A stretch of 64,000 bases of DNA, from positions 62,892 through 126,891 of the forward strand of contig NZ_LSNE01000011.1 in the NCBI RefSeq assembly GCF_001565895.1. The letters run 5' to 3'. The stretch's first letter is position 1; every line of letters begins with the position of its first letter. A program made the translations under genes and the position numbers. The notes beneath the pieces were generated by a model. That model worked only from the letters and a program-made list of their open reading frames with translations, did no database searches and was not told where the DNA came from. This DNA comes from Paraglaciecola hydrolytica (GTDB lineage: Bacteria; Pseudomonadota; Gammaproteobacteria; Enterobacterales; Alteromonadaceae). Shown here in pieces: positions 9,557 to 17,881 of this stretch.

Positions 9557-10672
9557 TTATGATGCACTTATATCCGTATTTTGCATCATCAAGGCTCTAT
9601 CCAATAGGTTTTTATCGTCAGGCAATTTGGCTTTTTGCCAGTTAATTTGTGCCCAATGTAAGGCCTGCTCGGCATTAGGTTGAATATCCAAATAATAACG
9701 GGCGAGTTCGGCACTATGATAACTGTCTTGGCGGGCGAGTCGTAGCTCAATGCGCTCGGCCAATAGGTTTTGCCAGTACTGCGACGATGTGGTTTTTTCA
9801 GCTAAAGAAAGACGCAATAACAGGGCATCATCTTTAAATCCGGCATGTTGCACAATAGTCGCGAGCACGCTTAACACCTTATCATCTTGTTGCAACGCTA
9901 ATTGCACATCGGCCCACAACACAATAAAACTTAGTGGTTTGTTGGTAAGTGGCTGCTCTTGGTTTAAGGCGAGTTCAAGCCACTGCGCCGCTGCTTGAGG
10001 TTGTGCTAGGCGTAGCGCCATGTCGGCGGCTAGTTGCACTAGCCAGTCTTGTTGTTGATGTGCAGCTCGATTGTTAAGCAAGGTTCTTAGCTGCTGATAA
10101 CTGCTGGTAAGTTTATCCAGATTGGCGTTTGCTTCGAGCACGCAAGCCGTGGTGATGACTAAGTCAGCCGCGCCTAACAGTTGAGTGCATACTTGTCTAC
10201 TTTGCTCAAAGCTACCTTGGGCTAGCAATACGTTGGCTTTTAATAAGATGGCATTAGTGTTTTTGGGATCCAAACTAATAGCCTGATCTAATAGTTGCTG
10301 AGCCAATACAAACTGATGTTGGTGTTGTAAGACACGGGCCCACATGGCGTTAAGTTGGCTTTTTTTGAACGAGCTTTGCTCCACTGCTATTAAGTTGTGG
10401 TTGTCATCAAAAAGCGGAGCTAATAAGGCACGGGCTCGGCCATAATGTTTGTTGGCTTGACCGGCATACTGACCTTGTTGAATATGCCAGTTGGCTTTGT
10501 CTATACGCTGTGACAAATCCATGTCTTGTGTTTGAAGCTCGGTTTGGCTATCCCAACTCGCGACTATCTGTTGTTGGCTGGTTGGCGTATAAGGCCGAGC
10601 TTGGCTGCCAAAGGCAATTAACAGGGCGAGCAGAATCAATATAATCATCAAACTACGTTGTTGGCTGCGCAT
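9557..10672 (-). CDS. Exported tetratricopeptide-repeat protein
   Basis: 371 residues with an N-terminal hydrophobic segment (about 8-25, IILILLALLIAFGSQA) that is a signal peptide or anchor. Helical TPR units follow, clearest around AQQLLDQAISLDPKNTNAILLKANVLLAQG (about 128-160) and near the C-terminus (ARYYLDIQPNAEQALHWAQ). Proteins of this kind usually act as periplasmic scaffolds. It lies between the cadherin-like lipoprotein and HupE/UreJ genes on one strand, 55 bases from the latter. No enzymatic motif is visible. Confidence 0.82.
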   Translation of the reverse strand: MRSQQRSLMIILILLALLIAFGSQARPYTPTSQQQIVASWDSQTELQTQDMDLSQRIDKANWHIQQGQYAGQANKHYGRARALLAPLFDDNHNLIAVEQSSFKKSQLNAMWARVLQHQHQFVLAQQLLDQAISLDPKNTNAILLKANVLLAQGSFEQSRQVCTQLLGAADLVITTACVLEANANLDKLTSSYQQLRTLLNNRAAHQQQDWLVQLAADMALRLAQPQAAAQWLELALNQEQPLTNKPLSFIVLWADVQLALQQDDKVLSVLATIVQHAGFKDDALLLRLSLAEKTTSSQYWQNLLAERIELRLARQDSYHSAELARYYLDIQPNAEQALHWAQINWQKAKLPDDKNLLDRALMMQNTDISAS

Positions 10673-10708
10673 AAATCATCCTTTGGGTTTTAGGGGCAAA
10701 AAAATAAA

Positions 10709-10732
10709 AATAAAAAAGCCGTCCTTGGCGGC
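10709..10732 (-). terminator. Intrinsic terminator or attenuator between lipoprotein and TPR genes
   Basis: On the minus strand GCCG-CCAAGGA-CGGC is followed by TTTTTTATTTTTATTTTTTT. It lies inside the gene cluster, so it may reduce rather than end transcription from the DUF4331 promoter into the TPR and HupE genes. Confidence 0.6.
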
Positions 10733-10778
10733 AGTCACTAAGACTTACCTTCCTGGTGAAACTTACAGTACTGCCAGA

Positions 10779-11282
10779 TTAATCAGGCAATAAGTCGTCA
10801 TAGGCGTTTTCATCCGTCACATCCTGAGTAAACTCGCGACCATTTAAGGGCAGAGGCGTATCAGATGACATTTGGTTAAACGCTTGGCGACTGTAATCGG
10901 CAAAACTGACTTGTAGGGTTTCGATGGTAATGTTGATTGTGGCTTCGGCTGGCGTGGTCATGCCATCCGTCACACTAAATACAAAACTATCACTACCCAC
11001 AAAATTTGCTGCCGGTGTATAGGTAAAACTACCATTATTCATCACAGCCACAGTGCCACTGGTGGGCTCAGTTTTTACGCTAAAGCTCAAGGCATCGTTT
11101 TGTGCATCCGTTGCACTTAACCTATCCATAATGGCGGTGTCGGTTTGTGTGGTTAAGTTTGCACCCACTGCCATGGGCGAGGTGTTAACCTCAGGCATAT
11201 CATCATCGTTGGAGTTAAAACAGCCACTTAACACAGTGAAACTGCTTAAGACGATGACACTTTTTAGTAATACATGTTTCAT
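10779..11282 (-). CDS. Lipoprotein with cadherin/Ig-like (tandem-95 type) domain
   Basis: 167 residues with a lipoprotein signal (lipobox LSGC, Cys21) followed by Asp residues (NSNDDD). The middle (about 40-125) is one Ig/cadherin-like repeat with the typical NNGSFTYTPAANFVGSDSFVFSVTDG pattern split over its strands. The tail (YSRQAFNQMSSDTPLPLNG) is unassigned. It probably sits in the outer membrane facing the periplasm or surface. It starts only 10 bases after the DUF4331 stop codon, so the two are surely co-transcribed and may work together. Confidence 0.85.
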   Translation of the reverse strand: MKHVLLKSVIVLSSFTVLSGCFNSNDDDMPEVNTSPMAVGANLTTQTDTAIMDRLSATDAQNDALSFSVKTEPTSGTVAVMNNGSFTYTPAANFVGSDSFVFSVTDGMTTPAEATINITIETLQVSFADYSRQAFNQMSSDTPLPLNGREFTQDVTDENAYDDLLPD

Positions 11283-11292
11283 AACAGACTCC

Positions 11293-12885
11293 TTATTCTG
11301 AGCCAGATAAAGGCGTGGCTAAGTAAGGGAAGGCATTCATCATCATTGAGGCATTTACCGGTGCACCGTCAGTAAAGGGGACGTTACCTACGCTGGCATC
11401 TTCAGGAACACACAAGCCTAAGTCAGTTTCAACACCTGCAACGGGAATGGGGTAACACAAACGACCCATTACCACGCGTAAGGCAATATCCACCACATCA
11501 TCACCCGGACGACGACCGTTAGGGAAACCTGCTAAATCGTCACCTGCTACCCCAAAAGAAGACTGCATATCTGCAGCTGTTGCTGGTATGCCAGTATTTA
11601 AACGTAGCATTTCAGATGGTGTCACCGTTGCTAGTTGATTTACCCCAGGGAAGCCGGTTAAAAACGCAGTAACTAAATCGTTACGCGGGAAATTAGTTGG
11701 TGCCAGCGTAGCAATGTCAGTACCCAGAGTTGTGTTGACCGCATCTTTAAATAAGATGTTAAGCAATTCAGGCAAACTGGGGTGGGTAACAAAGTCAGCA
11801 AACTGCGTATCGTTTTTAGGTTGTGAGGTAGAAAACGTATCTTTATCCGCCAAACCAATGACTAACTCGTTAACCAGAGGGTTACCTAAACGTGATACCT
11901 GAGTCAGTGCGCCACCGTTAACTTCAGTTGCGGCAAACTTAGCATCCGGATTTAAGATACGTGCTTGGGGTAAACTCGCTGTGGTCCACGCACCTATAGT
12001 ACCGTTACCCATACCTGTTACGCAGGTTTTAGGGACTTCAATGGCAATGGCCGTGACGTTTTTGTCGGCCAAATTATCGTTAGCTGCTGATTGGGTGATA
12101 CCACCTGGGAAACCACCTGCATCTCCTGCACTTGGAGCACTATCACCTTCTACTGGCACATAATTAACCAAATCAAAGGTTTTGCCTAAGTTAACCACGA
12201 AGGGGTCTTTACGCTGGCCAACAAATACTTTAGCCATCTGTTCACAACCTGGTATAGCAAAGGTAGAAACAAAACTGTCGGCATACATTTTATAGTTAGC
12301 TGAGTCAGTAAAGGTTTTATTACCAATAAAATCTAGGGGTTTATGAAAGGTGTCACTACCGTCTGCGGAATTTTGCAGGGTAGTGGCAGTGCCAGTAGAT
12401 TGAGGACCTGTGACTAAGGTTAAGGTATACGACTCGCTAAAATTTGCCGCACTTTGATCTGCAGCCGATATACCACCAATGTTTTTGAGTGGTACACCCA
12501 CAATACGTTGATTACCCTCTGGCCCAACCGTCAACTCAACACCTTGATTGTTATTGGGCAACATGGATTGGAAACGCAGTTGAAAGCTTATATCTTCCAC
12601 GGCGTCGCCGTCGTTATCAATATGCAGGCTGTAAACCGCCGCTGGATCCATGGCAAAATAATTGGGGCCACCGTAAGCATCTTGTAATGGAATATAGTTA
12701 GCAATTAGGGTGACATAATCACCACGACCTTCTTCGTAACTATTAAAAGCATAAAAATCAGTCGAATCTAAAGTGGGAAAACGCGTAATGTTGGGGGCTT
12801 CTCTATGGCTGGATGCGTGGGCAAACTGGCCGATGACTGCAGTCGCTAATAAGCTCAAAATGAGTTTGGGTGAAGACTTGTTCAT
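11293..12885 (-). CDS. DUF4331 family secreted protein
   Basis: 530 residues, signal peptide about 1-24 (AHA/ASS cleavage). The mature start SSHREAPNITRFPTLDSTDFYAF is the hallmark of DUF4331, and the rest (DNDGDAVEDISFQLRF, FVGQRKDPFVVNLG, NPLVNELVIGL) follows the family pattern through residue 525. The family is exported and structurally uncharacterised. It is the first gene of the cluster DUF4331-lipoprotein-TPR-HupE. Directly upstream is a promoter-like sequence identical in key parts to the one before the ECF sigma gene 3 kb away, so it is probably the main target of that sigma factor. Confidence 0.93.
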   Translation of the reverse strand: MNKSSPKLILSLLATAVIGQFAHASSHREAPNITRFPTLDSTDFYAFNSYEEGRGDYVTLIANYIPLQDAYGGPNYFAMDPAAVYSLHIDNDGDAVEDISFQLRFQSMLPNNNQGVELTVGPEGNQRIVGVPLKNIGGISAADQSAANFSESYTLTLVTGPQSTGTATTLQNSADGSDTFHKPLDFIGNKTFTDSANYKMYADSFVSTFAIPGCEQMAKVFVGQRKDPFVVNLGKTFDLVNYVPVEGDSAPSAGDAGGFPGGITQSAANDNLADKNVTAIAIEVPKTCVTGMGNGTIGAWTTASLPQARILNPDAKFAATEVNGGALTQVSRLGNPLVNELVIGLADKDTFSTSQPKNDTQFADFVTHPSLPELLNILFKDAVNTTLGTDIATLAPTNFPRNDLVTAFLTGFPGVNQLATVTPSEMLRLNTGIPATAADMQSSFGVAGDDLAGFPNGRRPGDDVVDIALRVVMGRLCYPIPVAGVETDLGLCVPEDASVGNVPFTDGAPVNASMMMNAFPYLATPLSGSE

Positions 12886-12923
12886 GACATATTCCTCTGT
12901 TGTTTTAACTTTGTCCTAAAGCC

Positions 12924-12954
12924 AAACGATCCAGATGAACAAGTGGATGCAAAA
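12924..12954 (-). promoter_or_regulatory. Putative ECF sigma promoter of the DUF4331 cluster
   Basis: Reading the minus strand: TTTTGCATCCA, then 15 bases, then CGTTT, about 40 bases before the DUF4331 start. The same 11-mer, spacer length and CGTTT occur before the ECF sigma gene (15870-15900). The arrangement resembles ECF -35/-10 pairs in spacing, and the CATCC core recalls SigK-type promoters. Confidence 0.7.
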
Positions 12955-13035
12955 TAAGTTAATTAATTTTTACTATTTTCAAATTCCGTCTTTAAGCTGC
13001 TAGTTTGCTGGGTTATAGGCAGATTAAAATAATAC

Positions 13036-13917
13036 CTATAGCCATTTTAAGGCTTCGTTAATGACAGTTTTAACTCGATTCGCCGGGCTTTTATGCCGAG
13101 CAGTGCACAGGTAAATCGTTTCATTAACCGGTTTTGCCAAGGCAAAGGTAGTTATTAAATGGGGTGAATGAAACGCCGCCACCGCATGGGCAGGGAGTAC
13201 GGTAAATCCGAGCCCTAGGCTAACCGGCTCGAGGATCAAACTGATCTGATTGGAAAAGCCCGACGTTTTAATCTGACTTATGTGCTCAAACTCCACATAG
13301 TTATCCCTGAATAATAGGTTGGCGTGATGCTGACCATCGGGGTGAGCAATAAAACCTAGGCTGTTGAGGTTTTGCCAACTTGGCTCTTGCATACTTGCCG
13401 GGGTAACTAACACCAAAGACTCTGTGCTTACCGCTTGGCAAATAACATCATCGGTTTTTGTTTGTTCGGTCATAAAACCGATATCAGTATTATGGGCGCT
13501 AATGGAACGTTCTATTTCGGCATTGGGGGCAAAACGATAATCGATGATGAGTTTGGGGTGGGCCACCTGCAGTGTTAACAAATGAGAATACAATTTAAGC
13601 CCGATACTACCCGGTGATTTTATCCGCACCACTCCTTCATAGGCAGGATCACTGCCAACAAACTGCTCAATTTTGTCCATGGCCAACAATAAGTCTTTGG
13701 CTTCGCTGTTAAGGCGTTCTCCTGCATCGGTTAATGAAAACTGCTTGCCCTGCCTAATCAAAAGCGGCGTGGAAAAATGTTCTTCGAGTTTTTGAATATG
13801 CTGGCTGACACCGGATTGAGTCATGTGTAAGCGCTGAGCGGTGCGCGTAAAGTGGCCTTCTTCAATTAGGGTGCAAAAGCTGCGTAACCAGATAGGATTT
13901 ATCATTACGTTTGGCAC
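13036..13917 (-). CDS. LysR family transcriptional regulator
   Basis: 293 residues: N-terminal winged helix-turn-helix (about 7-65, FCTLIEEGHFTRTAQRLHMTQSGVSQHIQKLEE) and a periplasmic-binding-protein-like effector domain (about 90-290). Length and domain order are normal. It is divergent from a VOC-family gene with 82 bases between the starts, the usual layout for a LysR protein controlling its neighbour and itself. The inducer is unknown. Confidence 0.95.
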   Translation of the reverse strand: MPNVMINPIWLRSFCTLIEEGHFTRTAQRLHMTQSGVSQHIQKLEEHFSTPLLIRQGKQFSLTDAGERLNSEAKDLLLAMDKIEQFVGSDPAYEGVVRIKSPGSIGLKLYSHLLTLQVAHPKLIIDYRFAPNAEIERSISAHNTDIGFMTEQTKTDDVICQAVSTESLVLVTPASMQEPSWQNLNSLGFIAHPDGQHHANLLFRDNYVEFEHISQIKTSGFSNQISLILEPVSLGLGFTVLPAHAVAAFHSPHLITTFALAKPVNETIYLCTARHKSPANRVKTVINEALKWL

Positions 13918-13921
13918 TTAT

Positions 13922-13941
13922 AATTATTAAATATGATAATT
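13922..13941. promoter_or_regulatory. Candidate LysR operator
   Basis: The inverted repeat AATTAT-N8-ATAATT lies in the divergent spacer, immediately upstream of the LysR start. It fits the T-N11-A type of LysR box. The sequence is seen; the binding is inferred. Confidence 0.4.
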
Positions 13942-13999
13942 TTACTTAATGATAGGTGATTTATAAACTGTTGGCGAATGGTCATCAACAGGAATATTT

Positions 14000-14500
14000 A
14001 TGAACAAAGTGTATCCACGTAGTTTTTCGCATATTGGTTTGTCGGTTCCAAACGTAGAGCAAGCCGTAAAATTTTATACTGAAGTGATGGGCTGGTACGT
14101 CATCATGCAACCAACCGACATTACTGAAGATGACAGCCCCATTGGTGAAATGTGTACCGAGGTGTTTGGTGCAGGCTGGGGCAGTTTTAAAATCGCCCAT
14201 TTGTCGACTGGCGATCGCATTGGAGTTGAATTATTCCAATTTAAAAACCAAGAAAACCCTGAGAACAATTTTGAATATTGGAAAACCGGCATCTTTCATT
14301 TTTGTGTGCAAGATCCCAATGTTGAAGAATTGGCTGAGCGCATAGTCGCCGCTGGTGGCAAAAAACGCATGGCAGCGCCGCGCTTTTATTACCCGGGTGA
14401 AAAGCCTTATCGCATGATTTATATGGAAGACCCTTTTGGCAACATACTGGAAATATACAGCCACAGTTATGAGTTAATTTACAGCGCGGGCGCTTATTAA
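14000..14500 (+). CDS. VOC (glyoxalase/dioxygenase) family protein
   Basis: 166 residues with two beta-alpha-beta-beta-beta modules. Likely metal ligands are His11 (SHIGLSVPNVEQA), Glu near 75 (IGVELFQF), His near 97 (FHFCVQDPN) and Glu near 151 (GNILEIYSHSYE). The family includes lactoylglutathione lyases, extradiol dioxygenases and fosfomycin-type enzymes; the substrate cannot be read here. It is divergent from the LysR gene, which is its likely regulator, and is followed by a strong terminator, so it is a single-gene unit. Confidence 0.9.
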   Translation: MNKVYPRSFSHIGLSVPNVEQAVKFYTEVMGWYVIMQPTDITEDDSPIGEMCTEVFGAGWGSFKIAHLSTGDRIGVELFQFKNQENPENNFEYWKTGIFHFCVQDPNVEELAERIVAAGGKKRMAAPRFYYPGEKPYRMIYMEDPFGNILEIYSHSYELIYSAGAY

Positions 14501-14540
14501 TTTAATATTGATGATTGGGGATGTTGGTGTCTAAAGAAAT

Positions 14541-14571
14541 GCCTTAACTCAACCGAGTTAAGGCGTTTTTG
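14541..14571 (+). terminator. Intrinsic terminator after the VOC gene
   Basis: Perfect 10-base stem GCCTTAACTC / GAGTTAAGGC with a 4-base loop, followed by GTTTTTG. It separates the VOC gene from the converging anti-sigma gene. Confidence 0.85.
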
Positions 14572-14585
14572 TTTGTTGAGTGCAA

Positions 14586-15302
14586 CTACAATATCGCTAT
14601 TTCAGCCACATAGAGCACTTCTGTGGGCGCACCATTAGGCGAACCACCTCTGGGCTCCAAACTGACTGCTAATGCCGCGATATCGATTTGATCAAACTGT
14701 GGATGTTTGGCAATCGATGCGACGCCAGACTGTGGCAATAAGCCCAGTGAAATAGGAGCTTGGCCACCGGTAGGCACCATCCATAACTCATAATCATTCT
14801 GCGCACGTTGGGTAACTTTTTGCGTGGCGCGAGTTTCAAGGGTTTGCTGAGTGATTTCAATTAACCAGAGGGACTCTTTCGCTTCGTTTTGCATTACCGT
14901 AAACTGCTGCACGGGTGCCACTGGTATAGGTTGCAACTGCACTAACAATACGGCTAATACCACAGCCGCCGCGCTAGCTAATAAGGATAAACCTTTCCAC
15001 CTACGATTAGATTTAAGTGGCAAAGTCACCACATTAGTTGCCACAGCTTGCTCGCTAGCAAGGTTTGCCCCATCAAACTGCAAACGTTGTTTGACCTTTT
15101 CCCACACTATTGGGTCGGGTGCGATGGGCTGTAGCTGAGTGCCTAAGGCATTAATATGCTGCTCCCACAATTCAACCGAGCTGCGGATGGCAGGATATTG
15201 CAATATGAGTCGTTTAAAACGTACTCGTGCAGAGCCTCGTAATGTGCCCAATACATACTCTGCTGAGAGTGCGTCACGTCGTTGTTGGGTTAAATAATTC
15301 AT
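14586..15302 (-). CDS. Anti-sigma factor (RskA-type C-terminal domain)
   Basis: 238 residues. The N-terminal sigma-binding region (about 1-70, LTQQRRDALSAEYVLGTLRG, ARVRFKRLILQYP) resembles anti-ECF domains; a single transmembrane helix follows (about 106-123). The periplasmic RskA-type domain (about 130-238) carries YELWMVPTGGQAPISLGLLPQSG and a final EVLYVAEIAIL. An upstream GTG would add 4 residues, but the ATG at 15302 overlaps the sigma stop as ATGA and is chosen for coupling. It holds the sigma factor inactive at the inner membrane until signalled. Confidence 0.88.
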   Translation of the reverse strand: MNYLTQQRRDALSAEYVLGTLRGSARVRFKRLILQYPAIRSSVELWEQHINALGTQLQPIAPDPIVWEKVKQRLQFDGANLASEQAVATNVVTLPLKSNRRWKGLSLLASAAAVVLAVLLVQLQPIPVAPVQQFTVMQNEAKESLWLIEITQQTLETRATQKVTQRAQNDYELWMVPTGGQAPISLGLLPQSGVASIAKHPQFDQIDIAALAVSLEPRGGSPNGAPTEVLYVAEIAIL

Positions 15303-15829
15303 ATTCCTAAACACCTCTTTAATAACTGCAAGCCGCGTCTAATCATGCTTTTGGTTGAGCCTAATGGCGCGTCCATATGGGTGGTCACTTCCTGATGACT
15401 CAGGCCACAATAAAACGCTAAATGGATCGCTTGTTTTTGTGTGTCCTCTAATTCATCCAAACAAAAATTTAACTGCTGTTTATCAGCGCTGGAGAGCTCT
15501 TGTAAGTCGTCTTCACCAAGTAGGATGTGGTCGTCAATATCTTGTTCATTACGTACTTTGTAAAAACGCAGCATATCCAAGGAACGATAACGGGCGATAC
15601 TCACCATCCAGGTCAATACCGTGCCTAAGCCGCTGCGATACTCACCCGCGTTATGCCAGATTTTCACATAGGCATCCTGCACTGCATCTTCGGCCCACTC
15701 TTTGCGGCGCAACATTTTTAAACAGATGGCGTAAAGCTGTGGACTTGTTGCCTCATATAAACAGGCAAACGCGTGCTGGTCGCCGGCAGCGGTTTTACCC
15801 AGCAGTTTCAAATGCTCTTCATGTTCCAT
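15299..15829 (-). CDS. ECF-type RNA polymerase sigma factor
   Basis: 176 residues with sigma region 2 (about 20-90, WAEDAVQDAYVKIWHNAGEY, LTWMVSIARYRSLDMLR) and region 4 (about 120-173, LDELEDTQKQAIHLAFYCGLSHQEV). Region 3 is absent, as expected for ECF factors. It overlaps the anti-sigma gene by 4 bases. Its promoter-like motif is repeated before the DUF4331 cluster, which implies autoregulation and a local regulon. The pairing with an RskA-type anti-sigma factor recalls SigK. Confidence 0.94.
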   Translation of the reverse strand: MEHEEHLKLLGKTAAGDQHAFACLYEATSPQLYAICLKMLRRKEWAEDAVQDAYVKIWHNAGEYRSGLGTVLTWMVSIARYRSLDMLRFYKVRNEQDIDDHILLGEDDLQELSSADKQQLNFCLDELEDTQKQAIHLAFYCGLSHQEVTTHMDAPLGSTKSMIRRGLQLLKRCLGI

Positions 15830-15869
15830 GGTTTTCCTATTTGCTTTTTGATCAATCAGCTAATGTATT

Positions 15870-15900
15870 AAACGAGTGATAAGTGAATTTGGATGCAAAA
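15870..15900 (-). promoter_or_regulatory. Putative autoregulated ECF promoter of the sigma operon
   Basis: Minus strand TTTTGCATCCA-N15-CGTTT, about 40 bases before the sigma start. Motif and spacing are identical to the site at 12924-12954. Confidence 0.7.
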
Positions 15901-16036
15901 CATTGCAAAAGAATGTTGCTTGACTGACAAAATCTAATAAATAACAAACACACGATGACCAGCAAGCAATGTTATAAACCTGAGTTATAACATGCTTTAA
16001 GGATTAATTGAGTAAAGGTACTCAACAGACCTAGGC

Positions 16037-16909
16037 CTATGGAGCATTGGCTTTTTTGCTCATATCCTGCAAAAAGTGATAAAGATCACCTACCTCTTCA
16101 TCAGTAAAATGTGCAAAACGAGAGCGGGCAACCATGCTCATAAGTCCGACCTCACGCTCGCCGATAGCAATACCGGTTTTCATTAAGTGACGAAATGCTG
16201 CTTCCTCATATGCTTGAACAATTATTAAGTCTGGTGCGGTTTCATCATCCCAAGGAGAATCGGCACGTAAGCTAAAACCGTGGCATTCATTACAGGTAGT
16301 CATGGCGAGGTATTCACCACGGGCGAGACTGGAGTTGGGGTTTTCTTGGTGTTGCAGTGCAGGAACTAAATCAAGATATTGGGCTATGGCTTTGTCATTG
16401 CCCAGTGCAATATCTTTGCGGATCTCCCAAGGTAAAGAGGGCGTGGCTAGGTCTTTTTCTACCAGTGGCACTGTACGTAAGTACCCTATTATCTCAGCAA
16501 CATCTTGGTCACGTAGTCGTATAAAGTTATATGAAGGCATCGCGTATAACGCTCTTCCATCACGACCAATACCATGTCTAAGAGCTGCTTCAAATGTCCT
16601 AGGCGTTTCATGTTGAGCGTATTCGACTAAGTTTGGGGCAAGGGCAAAATCCCACATGATTTTACCGGCCAAGTCGCTACCATGACATCCACGGCAGCCA
16701 CGGGTTTGCACCAAATGCTCACCACGACTCATTGCCTCGGCATCGTCGGGGATTGGTAAATCAAAGGCTAAGGGGGGAGAAAATGAGCGTAAATGCGCCT
16801 CGCTGGCTAAGTAGACAAAAATGAAACCACTAAAGAGTATTAGTGTTAATACAACAGCACCACGAAAAAACCAACGAAGTAGCATGAGTGTGTCCTGTAA
16901 GTCAGGCAA
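16037..16909 (-). CDS. Membrane-anchored diheme cytochrome c
   Basis: 290 residues: N-terminal membrane helix (about 14-33), then two class I cytochrome c domains. The heme-binding CxxCH motifs are CRGCH (about 73-77) and CNECH (about 206-210). Candidate axial methionines lie in YAMPSYNF and GLMSMVARSR. It would carry electrons in the periplasm. The donor and acceptor are unknown since no oxidase or dehydrogenase gene adjoins it. It reads away from the entericidin-like gene and toward the sigma operon on the same strand. Confidence 0.92.
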   Translation of the reverse strand: MPDLQDTLMLLRWFFRGAVVLTLILFSGFIFVYLASEAHLRSFSPPLAFDLPIPDDAEAMSRGEHLVQTRGCRGCHGSDLAGKIMWDFALAPNLVEYAQHETPRTFEAALRHGIGRDGRALYAMPSYNFIRLRDQDVAEIIGYLRTVPLVEKDLATPSLPWEIRKDIALGNDKAIAQYLDLVPALQHQENPNSSLARGEYLAMTTCNECHGFSLRADSPWDDETAPDLIIVQAYEEAAFRHLMKTGIAIGEREVGLMSMVARSRFAHFTDEEVGDLYHFLQDMSKKANAP

Positions 16910-17047
16910 TTGCCGTATTTATCGATGATTAATAAATAGGTTAGTAAGGCAGATTTCACCATAGCGCGGGTATAATAAAGTGCTTAAACCATTCTAAGCT
17001 TTAGGGGCATCTGTATCGTCATATAGCAGTGACGTTTTTATTTAATA

Positions 17048-17074
17048 TAAAAAGGCCAGTAACTGGCCTTTTTT
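17048..17074 (-). terminator. Intrinsic terminator after the entericidin-like gene
   Basis: AAAAGGCCAGT/ACTGGCCTTTT stem with T-runs on both strands, 17 bases past the stop of the small lipoprotein gene. Confidence 0.75.
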
Positions 17075-17090
17075 GCTGATCGTATTTGGT

Positions 17091-17234
17091 CTAATTCGCC
17101 GCATCTTGTACGGCTTCACCAGCGCTTTCAATATCTTTGCCTGCACCTTCAATTGTGGCACAACTCGCTAAGCCAATGAGTAAAGTGCAGCACAAAGCCA
17201 GCGTTTTAAAAAAACTCAATTTAGGTAATTTCAT
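17091..17234 (-). CDS. Entericidin A/B-like small lipoprotein
   Basis: 47-residue lipoprotein below the usual ORF length cut-off. It has a Lys-rich start (MKLPKLSFFK), a hydrophobic segment, lipobox LASC (Cys25) and the entericidin-type tail TIEGAGKDIESAGEAVQDAA. Entericidins are small membrane lipoproteins linked to stationary-phase lysis. AGGAAAAC lies 7 bases before the ATG and a strong terminator follows. The antidote/toxin pairing known in enterics is not seen: only one such gene is present. Confidence 0.88.
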   Translation of the reverse strand: MKLPKLSFFKTLALCCTLLIGLASCATIEGAGKDIESAGEAVQDAAN

Positions 17235-17569
17235 AATAGGTTTTCCTGTGATGTTAAGGGTATTTCCCCGAGTTTATGTTTCTATTAAAGGCCATTGGAG
17301 ACAGCCTGTATTTGCATAATAATTTGGGTCACAGTAAATCATAGCAAGTTGCAGACCATTGCTTATTCCACGTCAGATAAGGGGTGTAGCGCTGTAGGTT
17401 GGCGAGTGATCACATCGAGCTGTAATCTTTACAGTAAAAATAGGTAGGTTTTACATTTTTTGTTGAGGTGACCCTATATTGTATCTAAGTTCCATTCGCT
17501 TGAATGATTCGCAGATACGGCAACATCTGTTTTGCATTATCTAAGGTTTGAATAGTGGCTATATTTTTT

Positions 17570-17765
17570 TCAACTTTTGTAAGACGTGTAGGCTTCTCTT
17601 TTGCCAATGGCTACAACAAAAATAATGACTTTTTGCTCTTGTACTTGAGATATCAGTCTGTAGCTGGAGCGAGGTAATCTAATTTTGTAGCACTTCCCTA
17701 AGCTTCTTTTTTAGCTGCTCACGAATGGTGTTGCCACGCAACTTGGCTTTTTTAAAATGTTTTGA
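17570..17765 (-). pseudogene. Decayed RelE/ParE-type toxin remnant
   Basis: On the minus strand two frames together give a broken RelE-like toxin. The first reads FKKAKLRGNTIREQLKKKLRE and then stops; the second, shifted by one base, reads CYKIRLPRSSYRLISQVQ and VIIFVVAIGKREAY up to a TGA at 17570. In intact RelE proteins about 20 residues separate these blocks, so there has been a deletion as well as a frameshift. No matching antitoxin is seen. It lies in the 647-base gap between the entericidin-like gene and ettA; the rest of that gap (17235-17569) shows nothing recognisable. Confidence 0.6.
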
Positions 17766-17832
17766 AAGGTTATCGCAACACTCAGCGCATAATCTTGGTC
17801 GCGTAGGGATATAAGTGTCTTAGACCATAAAC

Positions 17833-17860
17833 AACAACGCAAGCCTAGGCTTGCGTTGTT
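17833..17860 (-). terminator. Hairpin terminator after ettA
   Basis: Perfect palindrome AACAACGCAAGC / GCTTGCGTTGTT with a 4-base loop, 22 bases after the ettA stop. The T-run is weak on the minus strand (GTTGTTTAT) and better on the plus strand. Confidence 0.6.
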
Positions 17861-17881
17861 TGGTTTTTACAAAATCAGCAA

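Noticed and set aside
15355..15879. 174-codon frame on the plus strand opposite the ECF sigma gene
   Set aside because: Shadow of a clear sigma factor gene; its composition is unlike a real protein here.
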